64,000 nt of DNA from Labilibaculum sp. (GTDB taxonomy: Bacteria; Bacteroidota; Bacteroidia; Bacteroidales; Marinifilaceae), in contig JAEINT010000021.1 in the NCBI GenBank assembly GCA_016342745.1, positions 30,465 through 94,464 on the forward strand, given 5' to 3'. The notes beneath the pieces are model-generated. The model was not told the origin of the DNA. It searched no databases and worked only from the letters and a program-made list of their open reading frames with translations. A program made the position numbers and the translations under genes. Every line of letters starts with the position of its first letter. Positions within the stretch are counted from its first letter, which is position 1. This document shows positions 1 to 8,701 of this stretch, piece by piece.

Positions 1-1
1 G

Positions 2-1603
2 AGACATGTTAGGTTTGTAATTAGTGCCATAATATTTTTCTTTTTTTATCATATTGTTACTGCACAAACGCCAGATAAATTTAGGAATCCGATATTACCA
101 GGATATCATCCAGATCCTTCAATATGCAGGGTAGGTGATGATTATTATTTGGTTAATTCCTCTTTTGTGTGGTATCCGGGAATTCCAGTATTTCATAGTA
201 AAGATTTGGTGAATTGGGATCTAATTGGGCATGCTATTAATCGCCCTGATCAACTTGATTTTAGTGGATTGCCAGATAAATTAGGTGTGTTTGCTCCAAC
301 AATTCGTCATCATAATGGCGTGTTTTATATTATCAATACATGTGTGGCATGTAAAATGAACTTTTACATCACAGCGACTAATCCTGCCGGCCCCTGGTCT
401 GATCCTATTTGGTTGCCAGAAGCAGAGGGCATTGATCCATCATTGTTTTGGGATGATGATGGGAAGTGCTATTATACTGGCATGAAAGGCCCTAAAAAGA
501 AGCAATGGAAAGATCAGTGTGTGATATACAATCAGGAGCTTGATTTGGAGAAGCAAAAGCTGGTTGGAGAAGAACAGATCTTAACTTATGGACATGCTAA
601 CAATGCTTCGTATCCAGAAGGTCCACACCTTTACAAAATAAATGGAAAATATATGTTGATGATATCGGAAGGAGGAACTGGTATGTATCATGCATTAACA
701 GTTCACCATAGTGATTCTATTAATGGACCATTTATTTCAAATTACATTAATCCTGTTTTATCGCATCGTCAGTTTGGGGAGAATTACCCATTACAGGCAA
801 TTGGGCATGGCGATTTGGTACAGACACAGAACGGTGAGTGGTGGTGCGTTTTACTTGGAAAAAGGCGAATTGAAAGGTTTACAACATTAGGGCGGGAAAC
901 TTTTCTTGCAAAAGTCGAGTTTGAAGGAAATACACCCGTTTTTAATCCTGGCTACGGTAAAGTATTGAATGTACAAAAAAGACCAAACTTACCTTGGACA
1001 CCTGTTGAAAAAGATCCTGTAAGAGATGATTTTAATGGAACAAAAATAGGATTAAAGTGGTGTACGATTAGAACACCGCTAAAAGAGTTTTATAAGCTTG
1101 AAAATGGAAAACTAAGCATCGATCTACGTCCTGAGTTAATGGATAGTTTGGTGAATTCTTCAATATTGTTGCAGCGAATTGTAGATCACAAATTTGAATG
1201 CATGACAAAAATGCGTTTTAACACTACTAAAGTTAACGAGCAAGCTGGTTTGACTATTTATAGAACCAATGAAAATCATTACAAGCTATTAAAGAGTAAA
1301 AATTCATTGGTGTTAATAAAATCATTTGAAGGTGTAAAAACAGAAGTTGCAAGAGTACCATATGTTAATAAAGAGGTTTACCTAAAGGTGGAAGGCAACA
1401 ATTTGGATGTTCAATTTAGTTATGGAGAATCAAAAGAGGATTTGAAATCAATTGGTGGAATACAAAGTTTAAAGGTAATTGCTGATGGACATGGAAATCA
1501 ATTCAATGGACCAGGTGTTGGTGTTTACGCTACTAGTAATGGTAAAAAAACAAAGGCGTTTGCAAACTTTGAATGGTTTGATTATCAAGACTTAACGGAA
1601 TGA
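2..1603 (+). CDS. Glycoside hydrolase family 43 (beta-xylosidase/arabinofuranosidase type), 5' end outside window
   Basis: The frame is open to the left edge, so the start codon lies outside the window. A hydrophobic stretch ending TAQ at about 65-76 is a signal peptide, so the enzyme is exported. The five-bladed propeller motifs of GH43 are visible: the catalytic-base Asp in GYHPDPSI, the pKa-tuning Asp in GIDPSLFWDDDG and the acid Glu in YPEGPHLYK. From about base 1020 a second beta-sandwich domain begins (RDDFNGTKIGLKW), as in two-domain GH43 xylosidases. An internal TTG at 149 is not a credible start, because both the signal peptide and the catalytic base lie upstream of it. The family is certain; the substrate (xylan or arabinan side chains) is inferred. 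Confidence 0.9.
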   Translation, partial: RHVRFVISAIIFFFFYHIVTAQTPDKFRNPILPGYHPDPSICRVGDDYYLVNSSFVWYPGIPVFHSKDLVNWDLIGHAINRPDQLDFSGLPDKLGVFAPTIRHHNGVFYIINTCVACKMNFYITATNPAGPWSDPIWLPEAEGIDPSLFWDDDGKCYYTGMKGPKKKQWKDQCVIYNQELDLEKQKLVGEEQILTYGHANNASYPEGPHLYKINGKYMLMISEGGTGMYHALTVHHSDSINGPFISNYINPVLSHRQFGENYPLQAIGHGDLVQTQNGEWWCVLLGKRRIERFTTLGRETFLAKVEFEGNTPVFNPGYGKVLNVQKRPNLPWTPVEKDPVRDDFNGTKIGLKWCTIRTPLKEFYKLENGKLSIDLRPELMDSLVNSSILLQRIVDHKFECMTKMRFNTTKVNEQAGLTIYRTNENHYKLLKSKNSLVLIKSFEGVKTEVARVPYVNKEVYLKVEGNNLDVQFSYGESKEDLKSIGGIQSLKVIADGHGNQFNGPGVGVYATSNGKKTKAFANFEWFDYQDLTE

Positions 1604-2051
1604 TGGTCTTTGATTATAGAAATCGTGTTATAATAACTTCTTGTATGTATTTTTCTTTTTTAAGGCCATTCTAAGAGCCTTCACTATATTTTTGCACATA
1701 TATTATCAATTTAATTCATAACCTATTATCCTATGATTGTAAGCATCGGTAGCTAATGAATATGCAAATTTAAATCTTATCATCTTAAAATATATTTTGC
1801 TAATTTATTTAATCTTTTAAATTGAGATATAAGTGAGTTTTGTTAATTTCTATATTATCAATTTCTTGTTGGTTTCTGCTTCCGTTGTAATCTGGTTTTT
1901 ATCTATTATCTTGAATATTAAGAATTATATTTTTTAACAATTACAATTGAACGGATTTACTATAAGTTGATCTATTTAGGGATTAATTTAAATGAAAATT
2001 TAAGTCTAAAAAAGATTCTAACCTCAATCTTAAGAGGGTAATGCAAGATGT

Positions 2052-2133
2052 GTTTTTGTTCCACAAAAACTCTTGTGCCTTCCAGCAGGGACTTTTCATC
2101 CCAGGATGAAAAGCTTGATTGTCCAAAGGACAA
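2052..2133. repeat. Cluster of three short palindromes
   Basis: Three perfect inverted repeats follow one another: GTTTTTGT-tcc-ACAAAAAC at 2052-2070, CTTTTCATCC-ca-GGATGAAAAG at 2092-2113, and TTGTCC-aaa-GGACAA at 2119-2133. Each has a loop of only 2-3 nt. The layout parallels the triple palindromes at 28117-28182 and 24918-25056, suggesting a REP/BIME-like dispersed repeat class. None has a following T-run, so they are not simple terminators. Confidence 0.6.
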
Positions 2134-2349
2134 AGTAAGGAGATAAGAGTTGGTGATTTATATATTTACTTGATAATAAAAATACCTGTGTGATAGATAA
2201 TTTATTTTTACAGAAGATGGATGGCTGCCGAAACCTTAGTGATATTTTAATTCGCATTCAGGTTTCCAAAGCCTATTAAAGCCATATGATCTTCGTTTAT
2301 CACTTCAGATCAGATGGTGTTTTTTGAGGTTTTTATATTCCCAAAAGAT

Positions 2350-2765
2350 TTAAGGTAGCATTAATGGTTTGCATCCGTTAATTCCTTCTTTCTGAGAGAC
2401 AAAGTTATTTCCATTTTGAAACCAATTTGAATAATGGTATAAAACCGAATCGAATTGTAAGATACAGACCTTAATACATGCGTTGGCAAAGTTGGAATCG
2501 GTCGTGGATTGACAAAAGCGTTCGGCATAAACGCGCTCAATCATTTCAAAGCGTTTTTTTTCTTGCGCACAGGCCAGGCAGCAAAGAGCTTTGTATTGAT
2601 TGCATTCTGCAAAATACAAAGCCCATTGCCAGCCTGCTTAAAACACATTGAAATGATTTTCACAGCCGGCGCACAGGCCATTTATTCCGTTTCCTTTTGG
2701 CCATTCATGACCTGAAATTAAAAAGGGATGCTTACGCAAGTATGAAGGCCTCCTTGTATGAAAAT
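2350..2765 (-). pseudogene. Decayed Cys-rich reading frame, family not recognised
   Basis: On the minus strand one frame runs from about 2765 to 2350 with a single internal stop near 2640. The conceptual product has ordered Cys/His pairs (GLCAGCENHF, then after the stop AGWQWALYFAEC, ALCCLACAQEKKRFEMIERV) and a higher G+C content than its surroundings. That composition and the even amino-acid use suggest former coding sequence. I do not recognise the family, and no start with a ribosome site is visible. It could also be chance openness; confidence is low. Confidence 0.3.
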
Positions 2766-2969
2766 AAGATGAAAATAAAATGGTTGATTTACAAGTTAAG
2801 TTATCACTTTGAAGATGTACTAAGCAAGTTTATGTTTTGGTGCGACCAAAACCTTAATAACATCCCGTTGGTCTTTATTTAGAAATTGTATAGTAAAAGA
2901 ATATTAAAAAGGGGAGAGTTAAAATGGGAGAACAATCTTATTCTATGGTAGTGGAATAGGTCAAGTAAA

Positions 2970-4184
2970 TTATAATATTTTTCTAAGTTTGTTCATATCC
3001 CTACTTACTTTTTCATTGACCACCTTCGAATAGATTTGAGTAGTACGGATATTTTTATGACCAAGCATAGAACTAATTGATTCGATAGGTACACCATTGG
3101 CTAAGGTTACTGTAGTTGCAAATGTATGTCTGGCGATATGGAAGGTTAAGTTTTTGTCTATAGAAGCCAAGTCTGCCAGTTCTTTTAAATAAGCATTTAA
3201 TTTTTGGTTACTCAAATGTGGGAGAATATGCTCCTCTGTTTTTTTTGCAGGGAACAATTTGTATTTATCAATTAGCTGTATTGCCTTTGGAAGCAAAGGA
3301 ATGTTAGAAGGTACCTTGGTTTTCTTTCGTTGTGTAATAATCCATAGATTACCATCTATACCATTTCTAATGTTATTTGTTGTAAGATTTATAACATCAA
3401 TATATGCTAATCCTGAATAGCAGGAAAAAACAAATAGGTCTCGAACAATATCTAAACGAGGTGTCGATAGTTTTAAATTCTGAAGTTTTAGCAATTCTTC
3501 TTTGTTTAAGTATTCACGCTTAACTTCTACTAAAGTGGTTTTGTATTTAGAGAAAGGATCTTTGCTTAGCCAATCATTTTTGATCGCAATATTAATTATT
3601 TTTTTTAAATTTTTGATGTACTTATAAGTGGTGTTGTTATTGCATTTCCGAACAGTTTTAAAATAGTGATCCAAATCGACTATAAATGAATACTTAATCC
3701 TAAATAAATCAATATCCGTTAGCTTGTATTGATGTTTTAGAAAACTCTTAATATGATCTAATGTCGTAATATACCTTTGAATAGTAGCAGGAGCATATGA
3801 AATACCTATTAACTCTGAAATTTGCTTGTTATGGTATTCAAATACCTGTATCAGAGTTTTTTTGTTTTCATCAACGCCAAGAAATCGAGCTTTCAATTTT
3901 TTAGCAGAAATAAATTCACCATTTTTCACCATTTCAGTATGATGCTCATAGATTGCATTTTTAAGAGCATCTAAAAATTGATTGATTTGAATACCACCTT
4001 TCTTTTTAGGAAAAGCTTTATTCAATTTGCTATTCCAATTTTGGAGATTAATGTATCTGCCTGTTGCAATCTCCACACGCTCCTCATCTACAGAGATACG
4101 CATATAGATAGGAGCCTCACCCTGTTTGTTAGAGCGATTCTTTCGAATTAAGAAGCTGATATTAAGTGTCGAAAAGGTGTTCAT
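2970..4184 (-). CDS. Tyrosine recombinase / site-specific integrase (Bacteroidota type)
   Basis: The 404-residue protein has an N-terminal arm-binding domain (about 1-90, RKNRSNKQGEAPIYMRIS), a SAM-like core-binding domain (about 110-210) and a C-terminal catalytic domain. Visible catalytic elements are the beta-hairpin Lys region (RKKTKVPSN), the HxxR box (FHIARHTFAT), the second His (LGHKNIRTT) and the Tyr nucleophile (TTQIYSKV). The usual first catalytic Arg is replaced by Ala (YSGLAYIDV), a substitution seen in IntDOT-like integrases of this phylum. It lies about 300 bases from tRNA-Ser, a common attachment site, but no second copy of the tRNA 3' end is seen in the window, so the element may be eroded or extend elsewhere. 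Confidence 0.9.
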   Translation of the reverse strand: MNTFSTLNISFLIRKNRSNKQGEAPIYMRISVDEERVEIATGRYINLQNWNSKLNKAFPKKKGGIQINQFLDALKNAIYEHHTEMVKNGEFISAKKLKARFLGVDENKKTLIQVFEYHNKQISELIGISYAPATIQRYITTLDHIKSFLKHQYKLTDIDLFRIKYSFIVDLDHYFKTVRKCNNNTTYKYIKNLKKIINIAIKNDWLSKDPFSKYKTTLVEVKREYLNKEELLKLQNLKLSTPRLDIVRDLFVFSCYSGLAYIDVINLTTNNIRNGIDGNLWIITQRKKTKVPSNIPLLPKAIQLIDKYKLFPAKKTEEHILPHLSNQKLNAYLKELADLASIDKNLTFHIARHTFATTVTLANGVPIESISSMLGHKNIRTTQIYSKVVNEKVSRDMNKLRKIL

Positions 4185-4434
4185 GCTTTAATAAAATCAA
4201 TTCATACTAAATGTGTATTTTTCAGAATCTTGATTAATTATTGAATGATGTTTAATAAATTTACTAAAAATCAAGCACATTAAAAATTTTATTTTTGAGG
4301 TTGATGTGATTTAATCTGTTTTGATTCAGTTTGTTATGTGGGTGTTGGTGAACAAGGAGGGTGTGTAGATTTGTTCACCGGAGAGTTCCCGTATCTAATG
4401 GTTTTATTTATACTAGAATGAATAGGGTGAAAAC
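4185..4434. other. Spacer between recombinase and tRNA with a 9-bp inverted repeat
   Basis: This AT-rich stretch carries the recombinase promoter region. At 4347-4379 GGTGAACAA and TTGTTCACC form a 9-bp inverted repeat separated by 15 bases. It could be a recombinase or regulator binding site; nothing else is recognisable. Confidence 0.4.
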
Positions 4435-4470
4435 AAAAAAGACTGTAAATCAAGGGATTTACAGTCTTTT
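4435..4470 (-). terminator. Intrinsic terminator downstream of tRNA-Ser
   Basis: An 11-bp perfect stem (GACTGTAAATC / GATTTACAGTC, 4441-4451 with 4456-4466) has a 4-nt loop and is flanked by A6 on the left, read as a T-run on the minus strand, and T4 on the right. It lies 20 bases past the tRNA 3' end. Confidence 0.85.
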
Positions 4471-4490
4471 GGTTTAGGATAAATCCTAAG

Positions 4491-4578
4491 TGGCGGAGAA
4501 AGAGGGATTCGAACCCCCGGTACGTTGCCGCACAATAGTTTTCAAGACTACCGCATTCGACCACTCTGCCATTTCTCC
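4491..4578 (-). tRNA. tRNA-Ser (anticodon UGA), CCA encoded
   Basis: On the minus strand the sequence folds as a class II tRNA. The acceptor GGAGAAA pairs with TTTCTCC, followed by discriminator G and an encoded CCA. The anticodon loop reads CTTGAAA with UGA, and a long variable arm precedes the T-loop GGTTCGAATCC. Length is 88 nt including CCA. UGA decodes UCA/UCG-type Ser codons. A weak open frame on the same bases is a by-product. Confidence 0.95.
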
Positions 4579-4724
4579 AGTATGTTTTTGAGCTTTAATT
4601 GCTCTGCTATCTCTTGTGATAACGGGTGCAAATATATGGCAAAAAATACTACTGACCAAACATTATTTTGCAATAAGGTGTAAATAATTTGGAAGCCCTT
4701 GAACTTCAGTTCAATTAATTTTCA

Positions 4725-5666
4725 TTATCCATGCAAATCCAGTTCATTTAGCATGTATAGGGAGTGTTCTACGGTTTTAAAAATCTCAGAACAGTACTCA
4801 TTTACCGCTTTTGGACTACCAGGCATCGTATAAACTAAAGTTTTATTCATAACACCTGCAATCCCTCTACTCACAAGAGCATTTGGTTTCTCCATACCGT
4901 ATTTTACACGTATTAATTCCATAATTCCAGGAATTTCTTTCGTTAGGTGTTTTTTAACAACATCTGGTGTAATATCTCTAGGACCAATACCTGTACCTCC
5001 AGTAGTGAAAACAGCATCGTAATTTTCTTTCTGAGCTTTTTTAAGCAGTTTACTTAAATCTTCTTCTTGGTCTGGAATAATCATTTTGTCAATATGGTAA
5101 TGACGATTCTTGGATTTGAAAAAATCTTCAGCTAATTTTTCCAATAAAGGGCCACTTTTATCTTCATATTCTCCTCGACTTGCCCGATCACTAAGTGTGA
5201 TAATCATTGTCTTTATAATTCGTGGATGATAGACAAGTACATCTCCAGCCTTTAAATTTCCATCTTTTAAAACCCTACAGAATATTCCTTCTTTGGGCAT
5301 TACACAATTACCAATTTCGCGGAAAATACTGCAATTATCGCCATGGCATTTTTTACCAATTTGAGTCACTTCTAACTCCAAATCACCGAAAAGGAAACGA
5401 TCAAGTGGGGCTGTGTGATGAAGTAGAATGCCTTCTGTAGTAATGTTTTCTGCAAATTCACCAAAGTCAATTTTTCGTTTGGCTTTTATTGAGAATTTAT
5501 CAACACTTTCCTTTGCTAATAAACTTACCTGTCGATGCCAGTTGCCCGAATGAGCATCGTTCGCTACTCCTTTTGAGTTTAACTCGATAGAATCAACAGG
5601 TTTTTTTATGGTGCCTTTTTTCTCAGATATATTTACAGACAGTACTGCTACTTTTTTATCGCTCAT
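4725..5666 (-). CDS. MOSC domain fused to MoaB/MogA-type molybdopterin-binding protein
   Basis: The 313-residue protein joins two molybdenum-cofactor modules. Residues 1-150 are a MOSC domain with the conserved Cys cluster region (KKCHGDNCSI, GNCVMPKEGIFCRV), associated with sulfur or metal transfer to Moco. Residues 152-313 are a MoaB/MogA domain (TLSDRASRGEY, TTGGTGIGPRDITPD, MPGSPKAVNEYC), which adenylylates molybdopterin before metal insertion. It is the last gene of the minus-strand Moco operon, 14 bases after moaC. The fusion occurs in several anaerobes; which enzyme the MOSC part serves is unknown. Confidence 0.9.
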   Translation of the reverse strand: MSDKKVAVLSVNISEKKGTIKKPVDSIELNSKGVANDAHSGNWHRQVSLLAKESVDKFSIKAKRKIDFGEFAENITTEGILLHHTAPLDRFLFGDLELEVTQIGKKCHGDNCSIFREIGNCVMPKEGIFCRVLKDGNLKAGDVLVYHPRIIKTMIITLSDRASRGEYEDKSGPLLEKLAEDFFKSKNRHYHIDKMIIPDQEEDLSKLLKKAQKENYDAVFTTGGTGIGPRDITPDVVKKHLTKEIPGIMELIRVKYGMEKPNALVSRGIAGVMNKTLVYTMPGSPKAVNEYCSEIFKTVEHSLYMLNELDLHG

Positions 5667-5680
5667 AATTATCGGCTTTC

Positions 5681-6136
5681 TTATTTTATATCGATCTTGG
5701 TTTTCTCCAATAGAGTTATTCCTACTATTATCATGGATTTATCAACTGCCTTACACATATCGTAAACGGTCAATAGTGCAACACTGGCAGCTGTTAATGC
5801 TTCCATTTCAACACCTGTTTGACCGATACATTTAACTCTAGTGTTGGCTTGAACTCCATTTTCTACAATTGTACATTTCACTTCAGCTTTTGTAATTTGA
5901 AGTGTATGGCAAAGAGGAATTAGGTCGCTTGTTTTTTTTGCAGCCTGAATTCCTGCTATTTCGGCAATGGTTAATACATCACCTTTTTTAAGCGCATTTT
6001 CTTTTATTAATTCAATGGTTCTTGGTTCAAGTTGAATGATACCAGTTGCTTTTGCTTCTCGCATTTGTGGCGTTTTATCACCTACATCAACCATGTTGGC
6101 TTTCCCATCCTTATCTATATGACTAAATTCTCCCAT
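5681..6136 (-). CDS. moaC: Cyclic pyranopterin monophosphate synthase MoaC
   Basis: MoaC converts the MoaA product 3',8-cyclo-dihydro-GTP to cyclic pyranopterin monophosphate. Family signatures are present: HIDKDGKANMVDVGDK near the N-terminus, LIPLCHTLQ, and the active-site run GVEMEALTAASVALLT followed by YDMCKAVDK with the catalytic Lys. At about 151 residues the length is normal. The open frame extends to a GTG at 6148, but the ATG at 6136 (MGEFSHID) fits the family N-terminus. It sits between moaA and the MOSC/MoaB fusion in one operon. Confidence 0.94.
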   Translation of the reverse strand: MGEFSHIDKDGKANMVDVGDKTPQMREAKATGIIQLEPRTIELIKENALKKGDVLTIAEIAGIQAAKKTSDLIPLCHTLQITKAEVKCTIVENGVQANTRVKCIGQTGVEMEALTAASVALLTVYDMCKAVDKSMIIVGITLLEKTKIDIK

Positions 6137-6140
6137 TTTA

Positions 6141-6178
6141 CTGATCACTGTTTACTAATAATTGTTCACTGACCTCTG
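6141..6178. repeat. CAGT-rich intergenic repeat inside the moa operon
   Basis: The short moaA-moaC spacer contains ACTGATCACTGTTTACT and TTGTTCACTGA, permutations of a TCACTG/TTTACTG unit. A related string on the opposite strand lies at 55044-55079 (CAGTAAACAGTAAAG, ATCAGTGAACAG). It looks like a dispersed simple repeat that entered the operon spacer without disrupting a gene. Confidence 0.45.
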
Positions 6179-6188
6179 ATGACTTTAC

Positions 6189-6989
6189 TTACCCTCCAAT
6201 ACCGTAAAAGCTACCATCCTTATTTTTGGTTCCAGCTTTTGGTTTGTGGTTAATCGATTTGTCAATTGCTTTCTTATTGCCCAATTCGTTAATGTCAAAT
6301 TCACTAGCATTAAAAAGGCATGGTTTAACTTTTCCGTTAGCCGTTAAACGAATCCGATTACATTCAACACAGTTGCCGCCTTTTCCACCTTCTACAATCG
6401 AAAACTCACCACTGGCTAAATCCATTTGTTTAATGAAACGCAGCTCTAGATTATTTTGTTTACAATATTTGTGCAAATGCTCTAGGTCATCTAGGTCAGC
6501 ATTTGGCATACGAACACAATTAATTTTTACCGGATGTAAACCAGCTTCTTGCGCGGCCTTTATTCCTTTAAAAACATCTTCAATATTACCCAATCGGGTT
6601 AATTCCTTATACCTTTTAGGATTCATTGTGTCCAGACTGATATTTACTCTACACAAACCAGCCTCGGCTAATTGTTTGGCAAATTTATCGAGTAAGATAC
6701 CATTGGTAGTCATTGCGATTTCTTCTATCCCTGAAATTTCAGCTATTATTTTTACTAAATCAACAATCCCTTTACGGACCAAGGGTTCTCCACCTGTTAG
6801 TCTCACTTTGGTAATTCCTGTAGCGACAGCTTCTTTTACGAAATCGCCTATTTGTTCAAAGCTCAAAACTTCATCATGAGCCATCAAATCAACGCCATCT
6901 TCGGGCATACAATAAGTGCATCGAAGATTACATCGATCTGTAACAGATATTCGTAAGTAATTAATATTTCTGTTATAATTGTCTAACAT
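6189..6989 (-). CDS. moaA: GTP 3',8-cyclase MoaA, compact form
   Basis: This radical-SAM enzyme performs the first step of Moco synthesis on GTP. Visible are the N-terminal cluster CNLRCTYC, LTGGEPLVR, the C-terminal cluster (CVECNRIRL, then a Cys in KVKPCLF) and the essential Gly-Gly C-terminus (GSFYGIGG). The ATG at 6989 (MLDNYNRN) gives 266 residues and overlaps the end of moeA by 17 bases; the longer frame to 7064 lies inside moeA. E. coli MoaA has about 329 residues and its C-terminal Cys cluster begins near residue 257. Here it begins near 207, so about 50 residues between RFIKQM and the cluster are absent, without any frameshift. Confidence 0.92.
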   Translation of the reverse strand: MLDNYNRNINYLRISVTDRCNLRCTYCMPEDGVDLMAHDEVLSFEQIGDFVKEAVATGITKVRLTGGEPLVRKGIVDLVKIIAEISGIEEIAMTTNGILLDKFAKQLAEAGLCRVNISLDTMNPKRYKELTRLGNIEDVFKGIKAAQEAGLHPVKINCVRMPNADLDDLEHLHKYCKQNNLELRFIKQMDLASGEFSIVEGGKGGNCVECNRIRLTANGKVKPCLFNASEFDINELGNKKAIDKSINHKPKAGTKNKDGSFYGIGG

Positions 6990-8148
6990 GTACAAATTCT
7001 CCTTCCATAAATTCATCAACTTCACGCGGAACCGCCATAATTCCGTTTGCCATGGTAAAGGCATTTATATGCGCTGAACCGTGATAATTAATCGGAACAA
7101 CTTTATTGTTGGCATTAAATCGAACAGGTATAAATTCCAATCGATCAGTTCTTTTTCTTTTGTACTCAGATGCTATTGGCATGCGCACCATTGGGGCATT
7201 ATAATCGTGACCCATTAAGCGGTAAAGCATTGGTTTTCCCAATAACTCAAATTGGACAAATGAGGATACTGGATTTCCTGGTAATCCCAATACATATTTT
7301 CCTTTGCTAGTAGCAAAAACAGTATGCTTTCCTGGTTTAACAGCTAGAGTGTGAAACCAGATATTGAATCCTAACTCTTTAAGAATTTGTGGGATATAGT
7401 CGAAATCTCCCACGGAAACACCTCCAGAAATAATTAAAACATCATTTTCTTCCAGACACTTAACCATAGCTTCTTTGGTTGCTTCTTTTGAGTCAGCAAC
7501 AATACCATGGTTATAACCCTTAATTCCCATTTTTTGCAATTGTGCATTTAATTGCCACGAGTTTACATTTCTTATTTGGGATTTATTTGGTTTGTCTTGT
7601 GGCTCTACCAATTCACTCCCAGTTGCGATAGTTGCAACTTTTGGTTGGCGGTAAACAGCAGGACTTGAGCACCCAACAGATGCTAAAACCGAAATGTGTT
7701 GTGCTTTTAGTCGTGTTCCTTTTGTTAAAACCACATCGTTTTTTAAAATATCTTCCCCTTTAAGGCAAATATTCGATTTTGTTTTTTCTTTCGTAAAACG
7801 AATGTGTCCTTCATCAACTTCTTCCGTGTGCTCAATCATGATAACAGTATCTGCACCTTCTGGAACCATTGCTCCAGTCATTATTTTGGAGCATTGTTTA
7901 TCTCCAATATTTAAAGTTGGAGCCGAACCAGCAGCAATAACTTCTAGGACTTCAAGATTTTCACTTAAATCAGACTGTTTACAGGCATAACCATCCATAG
8001 CTGATTTATTAAACGGAGGTAGCGACATATCAGAAAGTACATCTTCGGCTAATACTCGATTCAAACAATCCGAAAGATCAATAATCTCTCTGTCTAATTT
8101 AGTTGTGGCATGTTTAACTGTTTTCAATGCCTCGTGAAACGTAATCAT
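6973..8148 (-). CDS. moeA: Molybdopterin molybdotransferase MoeA
   Basis: MoeA inserts molybdate into adenylylated molybdopterin. The 391-residue protein shows the N-terminal signature LPPFNKSAMDGYA, the MPT-binding domain (ATGSELV, IISGGVSVGDFDY, GLPGNPVSSFVQF) and a C-terminal beta domain (VPINYHGSAHI). Length and order match the family. It starts 4 bases after mobB ends and overlaps the moaA start, implying translational coupling in one transcript. Confidence 0.94.
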   Translation of the reverse strand: MITFHEALKTVKHATTKLDREIIDLSDCLNRVLAEDVLSDMSLPPFNKSAMDGYACKQSDLSENLEVLEVIAAGSAPTLNIGDKQCSKIMTGAMVPEGADTVIMIEHTEEVDEGHIRFTKEKTKSNICLKGEDILKNDVVLTKGTRLKAQHISVLASVGCSSPAVYRQPKVATIATGSELVEPQDKPNKSQIRNVNSWQLNAQLQKMGIKGYNHGIVADSKEATKEAMVKCLEENDVLIISGGVSVGDFDYIPQILKELGFNIWFHTLAVKPGKHTVFATSKGKYVLGLPGNPVSSFVQFELLGKPMLYRLMGHDYNAPMVRMPIASEYKRKRTDRLEFIPVRFNANNKVVPINYHGSAHINAFTMANGIMAVPREVDEFMEGEFVHVRQL

Positions 8149-8152
8149 ATTG

Positions 8153-8698
8153 TTAGTTTTTTATTAACCAGCCATTTTCGGTAAAAGCAATTTTATTACT
8201 GTCAAAATCGAATTTTTCACCATTAAATTCAATCTTTTTGTCAGCCAATTGTTTGTACTTAATAGCTCTGGATTTTATTTGGTTATTGTTTTTTTTATCA
8301 ATCATTAAAAATAGACCTGGTACAATCAGGTCCCGCAATCCTCCCGATTCACAAATAATTGGATTTTCTGGGGGGATAACCTTTTCAAAATAAGAAAGAA
8401 TATCTGGAAGAGTATCATCTTTTCCTTGAACGTAATAGACCTCTTTGCTTCCAGCTCTGAATAATCGATTACTATCTTTATTTCCTTTTTTGCTGTATTC
8501 TTTTGTAATCACATAATCAGCGGTTTCTTTAATAAGCTCTAATTTATCACTTATTTTATGAAAATGAGGTGATATTTTAATACAAATGAGATTACTTTTG
8601 CATTTCAAATTGTTAATTAATTGGCATGCAAACAGGGTTTTACCAACATTTCTGCCAGTTCCTGCAATTAGTAATATGTTTTTTCTGATATTATTCAT
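8153..8698 (-). CDS. mobB: MobB-like molybdopterin-guanine dinucleotide biosynthesis P-loop protein
   Basis: The product has a P-loop near the N-terminus (IAGTGRNVGKTLFA) in the MobB/CobQ-like arrangement and an acidic-aromatic region ICESGGLRDL consistent with a Walker-B-like segment. The ATG at 8698 gives about 181 residues; the longer frame to 8725 runs into the terminator hairpin. MobB assists MobA in adding GMP to Moco. It is the first gene of the operon, directly after the leader attenuator. A generic P-loop NTPase with another role is possible, but the context supports MobB. Confidence 0.7.
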   Translation of the reverse strand: MNNIRKNILLIAGTGRNVGKTLFACQLINNLKCKSNLICIKISPHFHKISDKLELIKETADYVITKEYSKKGNKDSNRLFRAGSKEVYYVQGKDDTLPDILSYFEKVIPPENPIICESGGLRDLIVPGLFLMIDKKNNNQIKSRAIKYKQLADKKIEFNGEKFDFDSNKIAFTENGWLIKN

Positions 8699-8701
8699 TC
8701 T

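Larger units (their letters stand above)
1604..2969. other. Long gene-poor accessory gap
   Basis: No intact gene is supported between the glycosidase and the recombinase. The first 440 bases are AT-rich with nothing recognisable. Bases 2052-2133 hold three consecutive palindromes and about 2350-2765 a decayed minus-strand frame (both listed separately). Short open frames on the plus strand at 2509-2882 lack starts with ribosome sites and recognisable products. A gap of this size beside an integrase and a tRNA gene is typical of eroded integrated DNA. Confidence 0.6.

Noticed and set aside
2509..2882. Two plus-strand frames in the gap left of the integrase
   Set aside because: They oppose the more coding-like minus-strand frame, lack ribosome sites and have no recognisable motifs.
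4334..4564. Minus-strand open frame overlapping tRNA-Ser
   Set aside because: It covers most of the tRNA and its terminator; it is open by chance.
4491..4578. Second attachment-site copy of the tRNA 3' end within the window
   Set aside because: I looked for the GGGATTCGAACCCCC core elsewhere and saw none, so element borders cannot be drawn here.
6189..6989. Frameshifted or truncated moaA pseudogene
   Set aside because: The frame is continuous, all cluster Cys and the terminal Gly-Gly are present, and gene spacing in the operon is intact; it is better read as a compact variant.
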